DNA of 64,000 nt from Aminipila butyrica (GTDB taxonomy: Bacteria > Bacillota > Clostridia > Peptostreptococcales > Anaerovoracaceae): positions 1,116,001 to 1,180,000 of the forward strand of contig NZ_CP048649.1 of the NCBI RefSeq assembly GCF_010669305.1. Direction: 5' to 3'. The translations under genes were made by a program, and so were the position numbers. Below are positions 35,668 through 43,579 of this stretch, one piece after another (position 1 is the first letter of the stretch; every line of letters begins with the position of its first letter). The notes beneath the pieces are model-generated. The model worked only from the letters and a program-made list of their open reading frames with translations, made no database searches and was not told the DNA's origin.

Positions 35668-35997
35668 ATGAAAATGTCTTGGTTTTTTTTATTTTGTGCT
35701 ATTGTTTTTGAATTGATTGCAACTACCTTGATGAAGGCCTCGGTGGGGTTTTCTAAATGGCTGCCCACAGTAGGAACTTTTTTAGGCTATTTTATCAGTT
35801 TTACCTGCCTGTCCTTTTGTTTAAAGAAGATGGATGTAAGTCTTGCCTATGCCATTTGGTCGGCAGCAGGAACTATCATCATATCTATCATTGGCGTTTG
35901 GTTGTTTGGCGAGCAGTTGAACACCTTAAAAATCGTTTCGATTCTCTTTATCGTCATAGGGGTTGTCGGACTAAATTTAAGCGGTATGGCCCACTAA
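35668..35997 (+). CDS. Small multidrug resistance (SMR) family transporter
   Basis: 109 aa, four membrane helices. The essential Glu is in helix 1 (FELIATTLMKAS, about residue 15), and the helix 3 region resembles the YAIWSAAGT motif of EmrE/QacE-type pumps. SMR proteins use the proton gradient to expel quaternary ammonium compounds, guanidinium or polyamines. Its position between the MerR regulator and the choline microcompartment locus suggests handling of quaternary or tertiary amines, but that is inference. Confidence 0.9.
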   Translation: MKMSWFFLFCAIVFELIATTLMKASVGFSKWLPTVGTFLGYFISFTCLSFCLKKMDVSLAYAIWSAAGTIIISIIGVWLFGEQLNTLKIVSILFIVIGVVGLNLSGMAH

Positions 35998-36062
35998 TTC
36001 TTAGAAAAATGGAGGGTGGGAGCCTGTAGAACAGAACGAGCATGCTCAAAATAGCCAAATAA

Positions 36063-36091
36063 GCATTCCCTATAGGGGAATGTTTTTTTTG
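36063..36091 (+). terminator. Intrinsic terminator after SMR gene
   Basis: CATTCCC/GGGAATG stem with TATAG-type loop and eight T. The stem nearly matches the terminator after merR. The stretch 36092-36302 is A-rich with no gene. Confidence 0.85.
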
Positions 36092-36302
36092 CATCTAAAC
36101 AAGAAACCTCAAAGAAGTCTGTAAAAATCAGCAAAGAAATCGCTGAATCAGGGCAAAGCTGTAATGGATCAGTCACAGGAAGCTTAAAGAAGAAAAAGGG
36201 AAAATATGGGCAAAATTCAACATAGAAAAGTGTACTAAAAAAACAAAAAAGACGAAAAATACATTAAATTCTAAATTATCAAAACAATCTGGAATTGTTT
36301 GC

Positions 36303-36335
36303 GTTGACATTCCTCCTTAGGGCAATGGTTATAAT
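36303..36335 (+). promoter_or_regulatory. MerR-type promoter P1 (20-bp spacer) for the PHP-SLH gene
   Basis: TTGACA (36304-36309) and TATAAT (36330-36335) are both consensus but separated by 20 bp, too long for unaided sigma-A. The spacer holds ATTCCTCC and GGGCAATGG, an imperfect dyad of the MerR operator kind. It matches promoter P2 at 30 of 33 positions. Confidence 0.78.
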
Positions 36336-36378
36336 GAAAGCGTTGAAGCTTTATATTTATACAATAAGGAGGATGAAC

Positions 36379-39309
36379 ATGAAATTTAGAGTAGGTTTGA
36401 TGTTGTCGCTGGGATTGCTGGGAGGCATGTTGCTTTTTGCATCACCAGTCTTTGCGGCTGAAGGCAGTATCGTCAAAGGGTCTACCCCTATTGATCAAGG
36501 TATGGCCAACAGTAAAGAGGACATAACCATTTACAACAGCAAGATCGCCGCGTCTTTTGCGGTGGGCTCGTCCAACTACTGGAACATGACGAAAGGAAGT
36601 ATTTTAGATGTAGCTAAGATAGAAGGGAAGAACAGTGATGGGACCCCGATTTTTGGCACGGACTTAGTAAATGATGTGGAATTTTTGAATAATTACTGGA
36701 CAGCTACTGATGCCTATAAGGGCACAGACTTGCTGGAGGATGACGTAAAGATTACTTATAAAGAAAATGACACAAACATCGAGGTTGTCGCCAAGACTAG
36801 ATATTACAAAGAAGGGCACGATGCACCAATGAGTGTGACCATTCGCTATGTACTGGAGGATGGCAAGGACTACATAAAGATGACCACTACCATGAGCAAC
36901 CCTGCTGGCAACCAAGCTTATGCGGACATGAATGCAGGCTACTCCATCTCTACCTTGGCGGCTAATATGTATGGACCTTTTGGCTGGTATCCAGATACCA
37001 AGGTAACTGGCGTGCGGGTAGGAAATGATCCAAGAGTTAATGAGCCGATGGCTAACTTCGTGGCCACCTATGGTCAGGAATCCTATAACCAGACTTACTG
37101 TGTATCTGTTTCCTTGACCGATGCAGATACCTACAAAGGCTCTTCTGGTTATAAGGATATTTACAAGAGGGTGACCGTTGCTGGTGGGCAGACCATCACT
37201 TTTGACGGCGAGATGCTTGTTTCTGATACGGCTTCAACAACACCGATTATCGAACGAAACATTGAAAATATGAAATTAAAGGCGGATACGATTTCCGGCA
37301 AAGTGGTAAACAATGCTGGAAAGCCAGTGGAAAACGCCTATGTCCTTATTTATAAAAACGGTGCTTACGTGGCCAACGATGACACCACTGTGGTGAAAGT
37401 GGATTCTGCACCGCTGGCATGGGTGATGACCGACGCCAAAGGGGAATACAGCTTTAAGCTGCCAGACGGAACTTATGAAATTCACGGGGAGGCAGCAGGC
37501 TTAACGCCGTCTGTTTCTCAGCGTGTAACGATAACCGATGGCAAGGCGGACAAGAACAGCTTGGCGTTTGCCTTGCAGGCAGGAGCCCATGCTACCCTGA
37601 CCGTTAAAGATCAGATTGGAAAGAATATTCCGGCCAGAATCGAAGTACTTTCCGATGCAGCTACAGACATTAAGCTGCTGGGCCGAACGGTTTACTTCAC
37701 CAACCTGGTGAATGGCCAGTATGTAGCGGATTTTGATGTACCGGCAGGAACCTTCTCTTTTACAGCATCTTATGGCGCTGATTACGAATCCAAGCGGGTA
37801 ACCATCAGCGACGTGAAGATTGCGTCCGGTGAAAAGTATGTTAATAACAAGGACTTGGTAATCCCAGAACTCGTCAATCCAAGGTTGAATAACTGGTACA
37901 ACATGGATAACCATCAGCACTCCAGCCTTGGAGATGGTGCCACGCCAATTGACCAGCTGTTTATCGCCCAGATAGCGGCCAAGCTGGATTTAAACCTGGT
38001 GTCCGATCACGATTCAGTGAAAAACGCTGAGGCACTGGTAGAGATGGCTAAAGCCGCCGGACGTCCCGTGCTTCCAGCCTTAGAAGTAACCCCGGGTTGG
38101 GGACACTGGGGTGTTCTGAACGTTGATTACTCAAATGCCAAAGTAGAAGCCACGCCAGTGAATCCATCTGGTACACCAGGGGAAATTATTGGTGAAGGTC
38201 ATGCTATGGATGCCGTTGTGGTGGTACACCATCCGTACACAGATTACGGATTTTTCTTGAACCGGGACGGCGTTATCGGTGGACATGATGCAAATTCTGA
38301 TAACTTCGACCTGTTGGAACTGCAATCCACCATGGACTTGGCTGATGCTTCCAATATGGACGCCAGAGCGTTGTCAGCTGCGATGAATATGTACTGGAAC
38401 CAAGGGAATAAAAAGTTCCTAAGCGCCGGTTCCGATCAGCACGATGTTACTTCTGGCTTGTATCCAGGTATCATCCGTATGTATGCTCACATCGAGGGGG
38501 AGTTGACGACAGATTCCTATCTGGCAGCCCTGACCTCTGGTCATGCTTACGCCACTATGGGACCGCTGTTTACACCGGCGGAAGATGTGATGTTTGGGGA
38601 AACCTATGACGTAGCTAAAGGCGCAGCTAAGACCTTCCATGCCAATGTTCAGGCGGTAAACAACCTGAAGCGCATCGATGTATACAGTATGGGCAAGGTG
38701 GTCGCTTCTTTTGACTATAATACAACGGAACCAGTCGCATTCACGTATGAGATGAAAAACGACGGTACCAAGAACTTGTGGTACAACTTTGTAGCGCTAG
38801 ATGAAAAAGGGCACTATGCTGTGAGCAATCCAATCTGGATAGATCAGTTTGATACGTCAGGGATAGCGATTTCAAGAGCTCAGTTTGTAGAAAAGCTGTA
38901 TATGCTCAGCGGTGAAGCAGACAAAGCAGCAGCAAAAGAAACGGAAATGGTATTTAAGGACGTAGCTGCCGATACCTCCTATGCTCAGGCCGTAGTTTGG
39001 GCGAAGGAAAAGGGCATTGTCAACGGAACTTCTACGACAAAATTCAGTCCCAATGCATCTATTACCAGGGAGCAGATGGTAACGATCCTTTATAATTATG
39101 CAAAGGCGGCAGGCAAGGATGTGTCCAATGTAGAGGGGATGGCAATCCAGAATTTCAATGACTGGGCGAAGACTTCTGAATACGCAAAGACTGCTATGCA
39201 TTGGGCCTTCAATGAAGAGATTGTCCGCGGAAAGTCTGCAGCCATCTTGGGACCAAAAGATACAGCAACCAGAGCACAAGCAGAACTGATTATTCAGCGG
39301 GCACAGTGA
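36379..39309 (+). CDS. Secreted SLH-anchored PHP-domain (CehA/McbA-like) metallohydrolase
   Basis: 976 aa. ATG 36379 lies 6 nt after AAGGAGG; the signal peptide ends near VFAAE. An N-terminal beta-rich domain (about 30-295) and carboxypeptidase-regulatory-like modules (about 300-500) precede a PHP metal site: HxH at 512/514, SDHD around 544, HH at 617-618 and GSDQH with Asp686/His688. SLH repeats close the protein (about 840-975). PHP/CehA-McbA proteins are metal-dependent phospho- or carboxyl-ester hydrolases. Its promoter is nearly identical to that of the choline operon, so release of choline from an extracellular ester is a fair but unproven idea. Confidence 0.85.
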   Translation: MKFRVGLMLSLGLLGGMLLFASPVFAAEGSIVKGSTPIDQGMANSKEDITIYNSKIAASFAVGSSNYWNMTKGSILDVAKIEGKNSDGTPIFGTDLVNDVEFLNNYWTATDAYKGTDLLEDDVKITYKENDTNIEVVAKTRYYKEGHDAPMSVTIRYVLEDGKDYIKMTTTMSNPAGNQAYADMNAGYSISTLAANMYGPFGWYPDTKVTGVRVGNDPRVNEPMANFVATYGQESYNQTYCVSVSLTDADTYKGSSGYKDIYKRVTVAGGQTITFDGEMLVSDTASTTPIIERNIENMKLKADTISGKVVNNAGKPVENAYVLIYKNGAYVANDDTTVVKVDSAPLAWVMTDAKGEYSFKLPDGTYEIHGEAAGLTPSVSQRVTITDGKADKNSLAFALQAGAHATLTVKDQIGKNIPARIEVLSDAATDIKLLGRTVYFTNLVNGQYVADFDVPAGTFSFTASYGADYESKRVTISDVKIASGEKYVNNKDLVIPELVNPRLNNWYNMDNHQHSSLGDGATPIDQLFIAQIAAKLDLNLVSDHDSVKNAEALVEMAKAAGRPVLPALEVTPGWGHWGVLNVDYSNAKVEATPVNPSGTPGEIIGEGHAMDAVVVVHHPYTDYGFFLNRDGVIGGHDANSDNFDLLELQSTMDLADASNMDARALSAAMNMYWNQGNKKFLSAGSDQHDVTSGLYPGIIRMYAHIEGELTTDSYLAALTSGHAYATMGPLFTPAEDVMFGETYDVAKGAAKTFHANVQAVNNLKRIDVYSMGKVVASFDYNTTEPVAFTYEMKNDGTKNLWYNFVALDEKGHYAVSNPIWIDQFDTSGIAISRAQFVEKLYMLSGEADKAAAKETEMVFKDVAADTSYAQAVVWAKEKGIVNGTSTTKFSPNASITREQMVTILYNYAKAAGKDVSNVEGMAIQNFNDWAKTSEYAKTAMHWAFNEEIVRGKSAAILGPKDTATRAQAELIIQRAQ

Positions 39310-39458
39310 TTCTGGTTTGCGGCAAAATAAGTGAACGGCGAATAAAATGAGCTTGTCAGCAGCTATGGCTCACTGGATGCTCCCCCGGGAATCTTTTAGG
39401 AGTTTTTAGCTGTTAGAGAACAGAAACTTTTTTGCAAAAAAAGACGAGCTAGATTATA

Positions 39459-39506
39459 AAAACACACAAACCTTCCCCTAGGGGTAAGGTCTGTGTGTTT
39501 TTTTTT
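39459..39506 (+). terminator. Intrinsic terminator between the PHP-SLH gene and the choline operon
   Basis: ACACACA/TGTGTGT outer stem and ACCTT/AAGGT inner stem capped by CCCCTAGGGG, followed by nine T. The preceding stretch, 39310-39458, shows no gene. Confidence 0.85.
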
Positions 39507-39624
39507 GTTTTAAAAAAGAACAAAAGGGTAAAAGGTGCAAGAATTAAACGGAATTGTATCGGCCCAAGGATTTTTACAACAAAAAAATACATACGTAAAA
39601 CAAAAAAATACTGCTAAAATATCT

Positions 39625-39657
39625 GTTGACATTCCCCCATAGGGCAAGGGTTATAAT
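39625..39657 (+). promoter_or_regulatory. MerR-type promoter P2 (20-bp spacer) for the cut microcompartment operon
   Basis: TTGACA (39626-39631) and TATAAT (39652-39657) with a 20-bp spacer containing ATTCCCCC and GGGCAAGGG. It differs from P1 at only three positions. A leader of about 220 bp follows, to 39886, with no gene seen. Confidence 0.8.
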
Positions 39658-39886
39658 TTAACCAAACAAAATAGAAAAAACTAATTAGGGTATAGAAAAA
39701 TCCTAATGATGCAATATTTGAAAGCTATCAGCCATTATTCATTATTTATAATAATGTAGCTTGAGGGTTATACTACGAAAGTGAAGCTTACAGTCATTAA
39801 ATGCCAGATCATTATAATTTACATTATTAATGATATACAACAAGAAACGTAACATCTGCGTTTTAGTGAAAGGAGTTTTTTATTTT

Positions 39887-40990
39887 ATGAACGAAGTTTC
39901 AGGAGCAGCAAGCGCTCAGGCGGTGGCTGCGAAAAAAAAGTTATCATCTAGTTTCTTTAAAAAAGGTATTACAGTCGCAATTTTATCTGGTATGTGTTAT
40001 GGCCTGTATTCCGCATTCATGACCCTAGGTATGCTCAAGGGCGTATGGGGAAACAGCCTATATGCGGGCTTTTCTGCAGGTGGTACAGTTTTATCCCTTT
40101 TTGTAATGACCTACATGTTGGGGGCCTTGGGAAGTGCACTGAATGACACCATCTCTGGTGTTTGGTGTATCATCATTGCCGCCGCAAAGGGCAAACTAGG
40201 CGACTTCTTCAGAAGTTTGAAGACGAAGCCAGGTGCTGTTATGATTGCAGCAGCTCTGATCGGTGGACCAATTGCAAGTACAGCTTACGTTGTAGCTCTG
40301 CAAATGGCTGGATCTATCATCATCCCAATTACAGCTCTTTGCCCGGCTATCGGTGCCATCTTAGGACGAGTGCTCTTTAAGCAGACACTGAATTTCCGTA
40401 TGATGTGTGGTGTAGCTGTTTGTGTTCTGGCCAGCGTTATGATTGGAAGCACTGGTATGAGCGCTGAAGCACCAGAAGGTTTGATGCTGGGTATCTGCAT
40501 CGCTTTCATCGCTGCTTTAGGCTGGGGTATTGAAGGTTGCGTAGCTGGTTATGGTACTTCCATGATCGACTCCGAAATCGGTATTACAATTCGTCAGTGT
40601 ACATCTGGTCTGACAAACATGATTATCTTAGTTCCTCTGTGGGGCGTTCTTTCCGGCGGCGGTGTTGGACTAGCCGGCGAACTGATCGCTAACGTATGGA
40701 CCGACATGCCATCTTTGATTTTCTTTATCGCCAGTGGTTTCTTCTCAGTATACGCATATAGCCTGTGGTATAAAGGAAACAGCATGTGCGGAGCAGCATT
40801 AGGTATGGCTTGCAACGGCGCGTACTCTTTCTGGGGACCGTTCTTCTGCTGGATCGTTATCGGCGTATTTGATGGACAGGAAGGCTGGAACTTAGCTCCG
40901 ATCGCATGGGCTGCTGCAGTCGTTATGATTATCGGTATCCTGCTGATCGCTATGAATCCGATGGATTTATTCAGAAAGAAGGAGGCTTAA
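39887..40990 (+). CDS. DMT-superfamily (EamA-like) permease, probable choline importer
   Basis: 367 aa. I chose ATG 39887, which follows AAAGGAG; upstream in-frame codons lack a site. About ten hydrophobic helices in two repeats, e.g. GITVAILSGMCYGLYSAF and ALGWGIEGCVAGYG. First gene of the cut operon. The DMT fold has a precedent as a choline importer in LicB of pneumococcus, and no BCCT- or ABC-type choline transporter is present, so choline import is the likely job. Direction and substrate are not proven by sequence. Confidence 0.8.
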   Translation: MNEVSGAASAQAVAAKKKLSSSFFKKGITVAILSGMCYGLYSAFMTLGMLKGVWGNSLYAGFSAGGTVLSLFVMTYMLGALGSALNDTISGVWCIIIAAAKGKLGDFFRSLKTKPGAVMIAAALIGGPIASTAYVVALQMAGSIIIPITALCPAIGAILGRVLFKQTLNFRMMCGVAVCVLASVMIGSTGMSAEAPEGLMLGICIAFIAALGWGIEGCVAGYGTSMIDSEIGITIRQCTSGLTNMIILVPLWGVLSGGGVGLAGELIANVWTDMPSLIFFIASGFFSVYAYSLWYKGNSMCGAALGMACNGAYSFWGPFFCWIVIGVFDGQEGWNLAPIAWAAAVVMIIGILLIAMNPMDLFRKKEA

Positions 40991-40994
40991 TACC

Positions 40995-41258
40995 ATGAGA
41001 CCACTGAATTTTGCAATTTTAAAACATTTTACTACTGTGAAAGAGGCGTGTGCCGACGATGTGATTGCGGCTTTACAAGGTGAATACGGCAACTTCAAAG
41101 GACTGAAGAAGCCGGCTGTCATTGAAGCAATCATGACTGGTGAAGCAAACGGTTTGTTGGAAGAAACTCGATATGAGCTGGATTCAAAGGGTGAACTGAA
41201 GGTTTACTACCATGCAAATAAAGAGGGTGCTGCCACAATTAATATGTACATTAAATAA
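40995..41258 (+). CDS. Small conserved-looking protein in the cut operon, unknown
   Basis: 87 aa, 4 bp after the permease stop, with AAGGAGG overlapping that stop. Helix-rich N-terminal half (DVIAALQGEYGNFKGLKKPAV) and a beta-hairpin-like end (ELDSKGELKVYYH) give the look of a small winged-helix fold. No family recognised. Its position suggests a role tied to choline uptake or to control of the operon. Confidence 0.65.
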   Translation: MRPLNFAILKHFTTVKEACADDVIAALQGEYGNFKGLKKPAVIEAIMTGEANGLLEETRYELDSKGELKVYYHANKEGAATINMYIK

Positions 41259-41281
41259 TAACCGTTAATTCTTGTTATTTT

Positions 41282-41308
41282 CTTGAGCTCCCCAGTGGGG
41301 AGCTCAAG
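41282..41308 (+). other. Perfect 12-bp hairpin before first shell gene
   Basis: CTTGAGCTCCCC and GGGGAGCTCAAG around an AGT loop. No T-run follows, so it is more likely an mRNA-stabilising or processing element than a terminator. Confidence 0.6.
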
Positions 41309-41332
41309 GACCTATGTGAAAGGAGGAGCTCT

Positions 41333-41629
41333 GTGAGATATTATGGTGAAGAGGCCCTGGGCCTGATTGAAACAGTAGGCATGGTGCCGGCTCTGGAAGG
41401 AGCAGACAAGATGTTGAAGGCAGCCGATGTAGAGCTAATTGCTTACGAAAACATCGGGTCTACGCTGGTAACCATCTTGGTAAAAGGGGACGTTGCCGCT
41501 GTAAAGGCTGCTGTAGAGGCAGGAGCCGCTGCTGCTTCAGCTATCGGTAAACTGACGGCGAAAAATGTGATGCCGCGGCCTATCCCGGCTGTAGGCGACA
41601 TCGTATCCGTACACGATATCGATGCGTAA
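41333..41629 (+). CDS. BMC-H microcompartment shell protein
   Basis: 98 aa, GTG start at 41333 behind AAAGGAGGAG. One BMC domain: ALGLIETVGMVPALEGADKM, the KAADVELI strand, the GD-V-AVKAAVEAG helix and the MPRP motif near the end. Forms hexameric facet tiles. First of four canonical BMC-H genes in the operon. Confidence 0.93.
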   Translation: MRYYGEEALGLIETVGMVPALEGADKMLKAADVELIAYENIGSTLVTILVKGDVAAVKAAVEAGAAAASAIGKLTAKNVMPRPIPAVGDIVSVHDIDA

Positions 41630-41659
41630 TAAGTGATTTTAGAGAAAGGAACGACACAG

Positions 41660-41965
41660 ATGGCAAAATTTGAAGCATTAGGCTTAGTTGAAACATTTGG
41701 TTTAGTTTTCACCCTGGAAGCAGCGGATGCCATGTGCAAAGCAGCAGACGTAGACTTGGTAGGATATGAAAACACGGCATCTGGATACATCTCCGTATTG
41801 GTAAGAGGTGATGTAGGAGCCTGTAAGACGGCTGTAGAAGCCGGCGTAAAAGCCGTAACGGAAATGGAAGATGGAAATCTTTACAGCTCTGTTGTTATCG
41901 CAAGACCACATCAGGATCTGGAAAAGATTATTGCCCGTTACTCACTTGATAAAATACTTGGTTAA
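41660..41965 (+). CDS. BMC-H microcompartment shell protein
   Basis: 101 aa, ATG 41660 behind AGAAAGGA. Single BMC domain (ALGLVETFGLVFTLEAADAM, then VRGDVGACKTAVEAG). The pore-region residues (YENTASGYIS) differ from the neighbouring paralogues, which have Gly-rich loops there, so its hexamer may pass different metabolites. Confidence 0.93.
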   Translation: MAKFEALGLVETFGLVFTLEAADAMCKAADVDLVGYENTASGYISVLVRGDVGACKTAVEAGVKAVTEMEDGNLYSSVVIARPHQDLEKIIARYSLDKILG

Positions 41966-42018
41966 AAAGTTGCTGCTGGCAACATCAAGTAAAATGTAGA
42001 CGAAGAGGAGAGTCCTGA

Positions 42019-43509
42019 ATGAATATTATTGATAATGATTTGCTCTCCATCCAAGAATCTCGAATTCTGGCGGAGAATGCACGTGAGGCACAAAAAAAGC
42101 TAGCGACTTTTCCCCAAGAAAAGTTGGATGAGATCGTTGAACGCATGGCGGAAGAAATCAATAAACATATTGGCGAACTGGCTAAAATGTCTTGTGATGA
42201 GACCGATTACGGCAATTATCAGGACAAGGCCATTAAAGACAAGTTTGTCTGTGATTATCTTAGGACAAAGCTCAGAGACATGCGTTGTGTGGGTATTATC
42301 AATGAAGATAAACAAAACAGGACAATGGATGTAGGGGTGCCTATGGGTGTAATCGTTGCTCTTTGTCCTGCGACAAGCCCGGTATCTACTACTATATATA
42401 AGGCCTTAATAGCCATCAAATCGGGGAATGCGATTATTTTTTCGCCTCATCCGAGAGCAAAAAAAACCATTGGGAAAACACTCGATATCTTAATCCGGGC
42501 GGCGGAGGGCTACGGACTTCCAGAGGGAGCCATCGCCTATCTGCATACGGTTACTCAGAGTGGTACCCTAGAGCTGATGAATCATCGAGAGACCTCCCTT
42601 ATTATGAACACCGGAGTTCCGGCCATGCTGAAAGCGGCATATCAGGCAGGAAAGCCAGTGATTTATGGAGGGAATGGTAATGGACCGGCGTTTATTGAGC
42701 GGACTGCTGATATTAAGCAAGCAGCCTGTGATATTATAGCCAGCAAGACTTTTGACAACGGTATCGTATCGGCAGCGGAGCAGTCCATTGTTGTGGACAG
42801 CTGCATTGCGGCAGAGGTGAAAACCCAGTTGCAGATTAACGGTGCTTATTTCATGTCAGAAGAGGAGGCCGACAAACTGGGAGCCCTGTTCTTCCGCTTT
42901 GACGGCAGCGCAGATTCTGAAATGTTTGGCAAGACGGCTCAGCAGCTGGCAAAGAAAGCTGGTTTCTGGGTCCCTGACAACGTAAAGGTTCTTATTGCAG
43001 AGCAGAAATATGTGTCGGAGGACAATCCGTACTCCAAAGAAAAACTGTGTCCGGTGTTAGCCTACTATATTGAAGACGACTGGATGCACGCCTGCGAAAA
43101 ATGCATTGAACTTTTGCTCAGCGAACGGCATGGACATACTTTGGTTATCCATTCCAGAGACGAAGAGGTTATCCGTCAGTTCGCATTAAAAAAGCCAGTA
43201 GGAAGGATGCTTGTTAATACCCCGGCTGTTTTCGGCAGTATGGGTGGGACGACAAACCTATTCCCTGCTATGACTTTAGGCAGCGGGTCGGCCGGTGAAG
43301 GAATGACCGCCGACAATGTTTCACCAATGAATCTCATCTATGTCCGCAAAGTGGGCTATGGGGTGAGAAAAATGGAAGAAACAGTGAAGGGTGTATTGAC
43401 AGAAAGTCAAATTTCCTCCTGTGGAAGTTTAAGTCAGGAAGAAAAGAATTCTGAGAATATACAAATGCTTCATAGCATTTTGAAAAAAGCTATAGAGGCC
43501 ATTCAATAG
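42019..43509 (+). CDS. CoA-acylating aldehyde dehydrogenase homologue lacking the catalytic Cys
   Basis: 496 aa, ATG 42019 after AGAGGAG. The fold matches EutE/PduP-type dehydrogenases: ATSPVSTTIYKALIAIKSGNA for cofactor binding and TFDNG before the active site. The nucleophile position reads SAAEQ: codon TCG gives Ser251, where the sister enzyme at 52920 has Cys251. A later part (GSMGGTTNLFPAMTLGSG) is intact, and an N-terminal helix could be a core-targeting peptide. Likely impaired in acyl-CoA formation; it could be a scaffold or act on another substrate. Cut loci commonly carry two aldehyde dehydrogenases. Confidence 0.88.
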   Translation: MNIIDNDLLSIQESRILAENAREAQKKLATFPQEKLDEIVERMAEEINKHIGELAKMSCDETDYGNYQDKAIKDKFVCDYLRTKLRDMRCVGIINEDKQNRTMDVGVPMGVIVALCPATSPVSTTIYKALIAIKSGNAIIFSPHPRAKKTIGKTLDILIRAAEGYGLPEGAIAYLHTVTQSGTLELMNHRETSLIMNTGVPAMLKAAYQAGKPVIYGGNGNGPAFIERTADIKQAACDIIASKTFDNGIVSAAEQSIVVDSCIAAEVKTQLQINGAYFMSEEEADKLGALFFRFDGSADSEMFGKTAQQLAKKAGFWVPDNVKVLIAEQKYVSEDNPYSKEKLCPVLAYYIEDDWMHACEKCIELLLSERHGHTLVIHSRDEEVIRQFALKKPVGRMLVNTPAVFGSMGGTTNLFPAMTLGSGSAGEGMTADNVSPMNLIYVRKVGYGVRKMEETVKGVLTESQISSCGSLSQEEKNSENIQMLHSILKKAIEAIQ

Positions 43510-43579
43510 CATAAATATAACTTGTTAATATCAGGTGGAGACATCTGGTTAAAATAAAAAAGAATGAGAGGTACAGATT

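Noticed and set aside
42019..43509. Treating this dehydrogenase as a simple duplicate of the active enzyme
   Set aside because: The Ser at the nucleophile position and low overall similarity to the second enzyme argue against a recent, equivalent copy.
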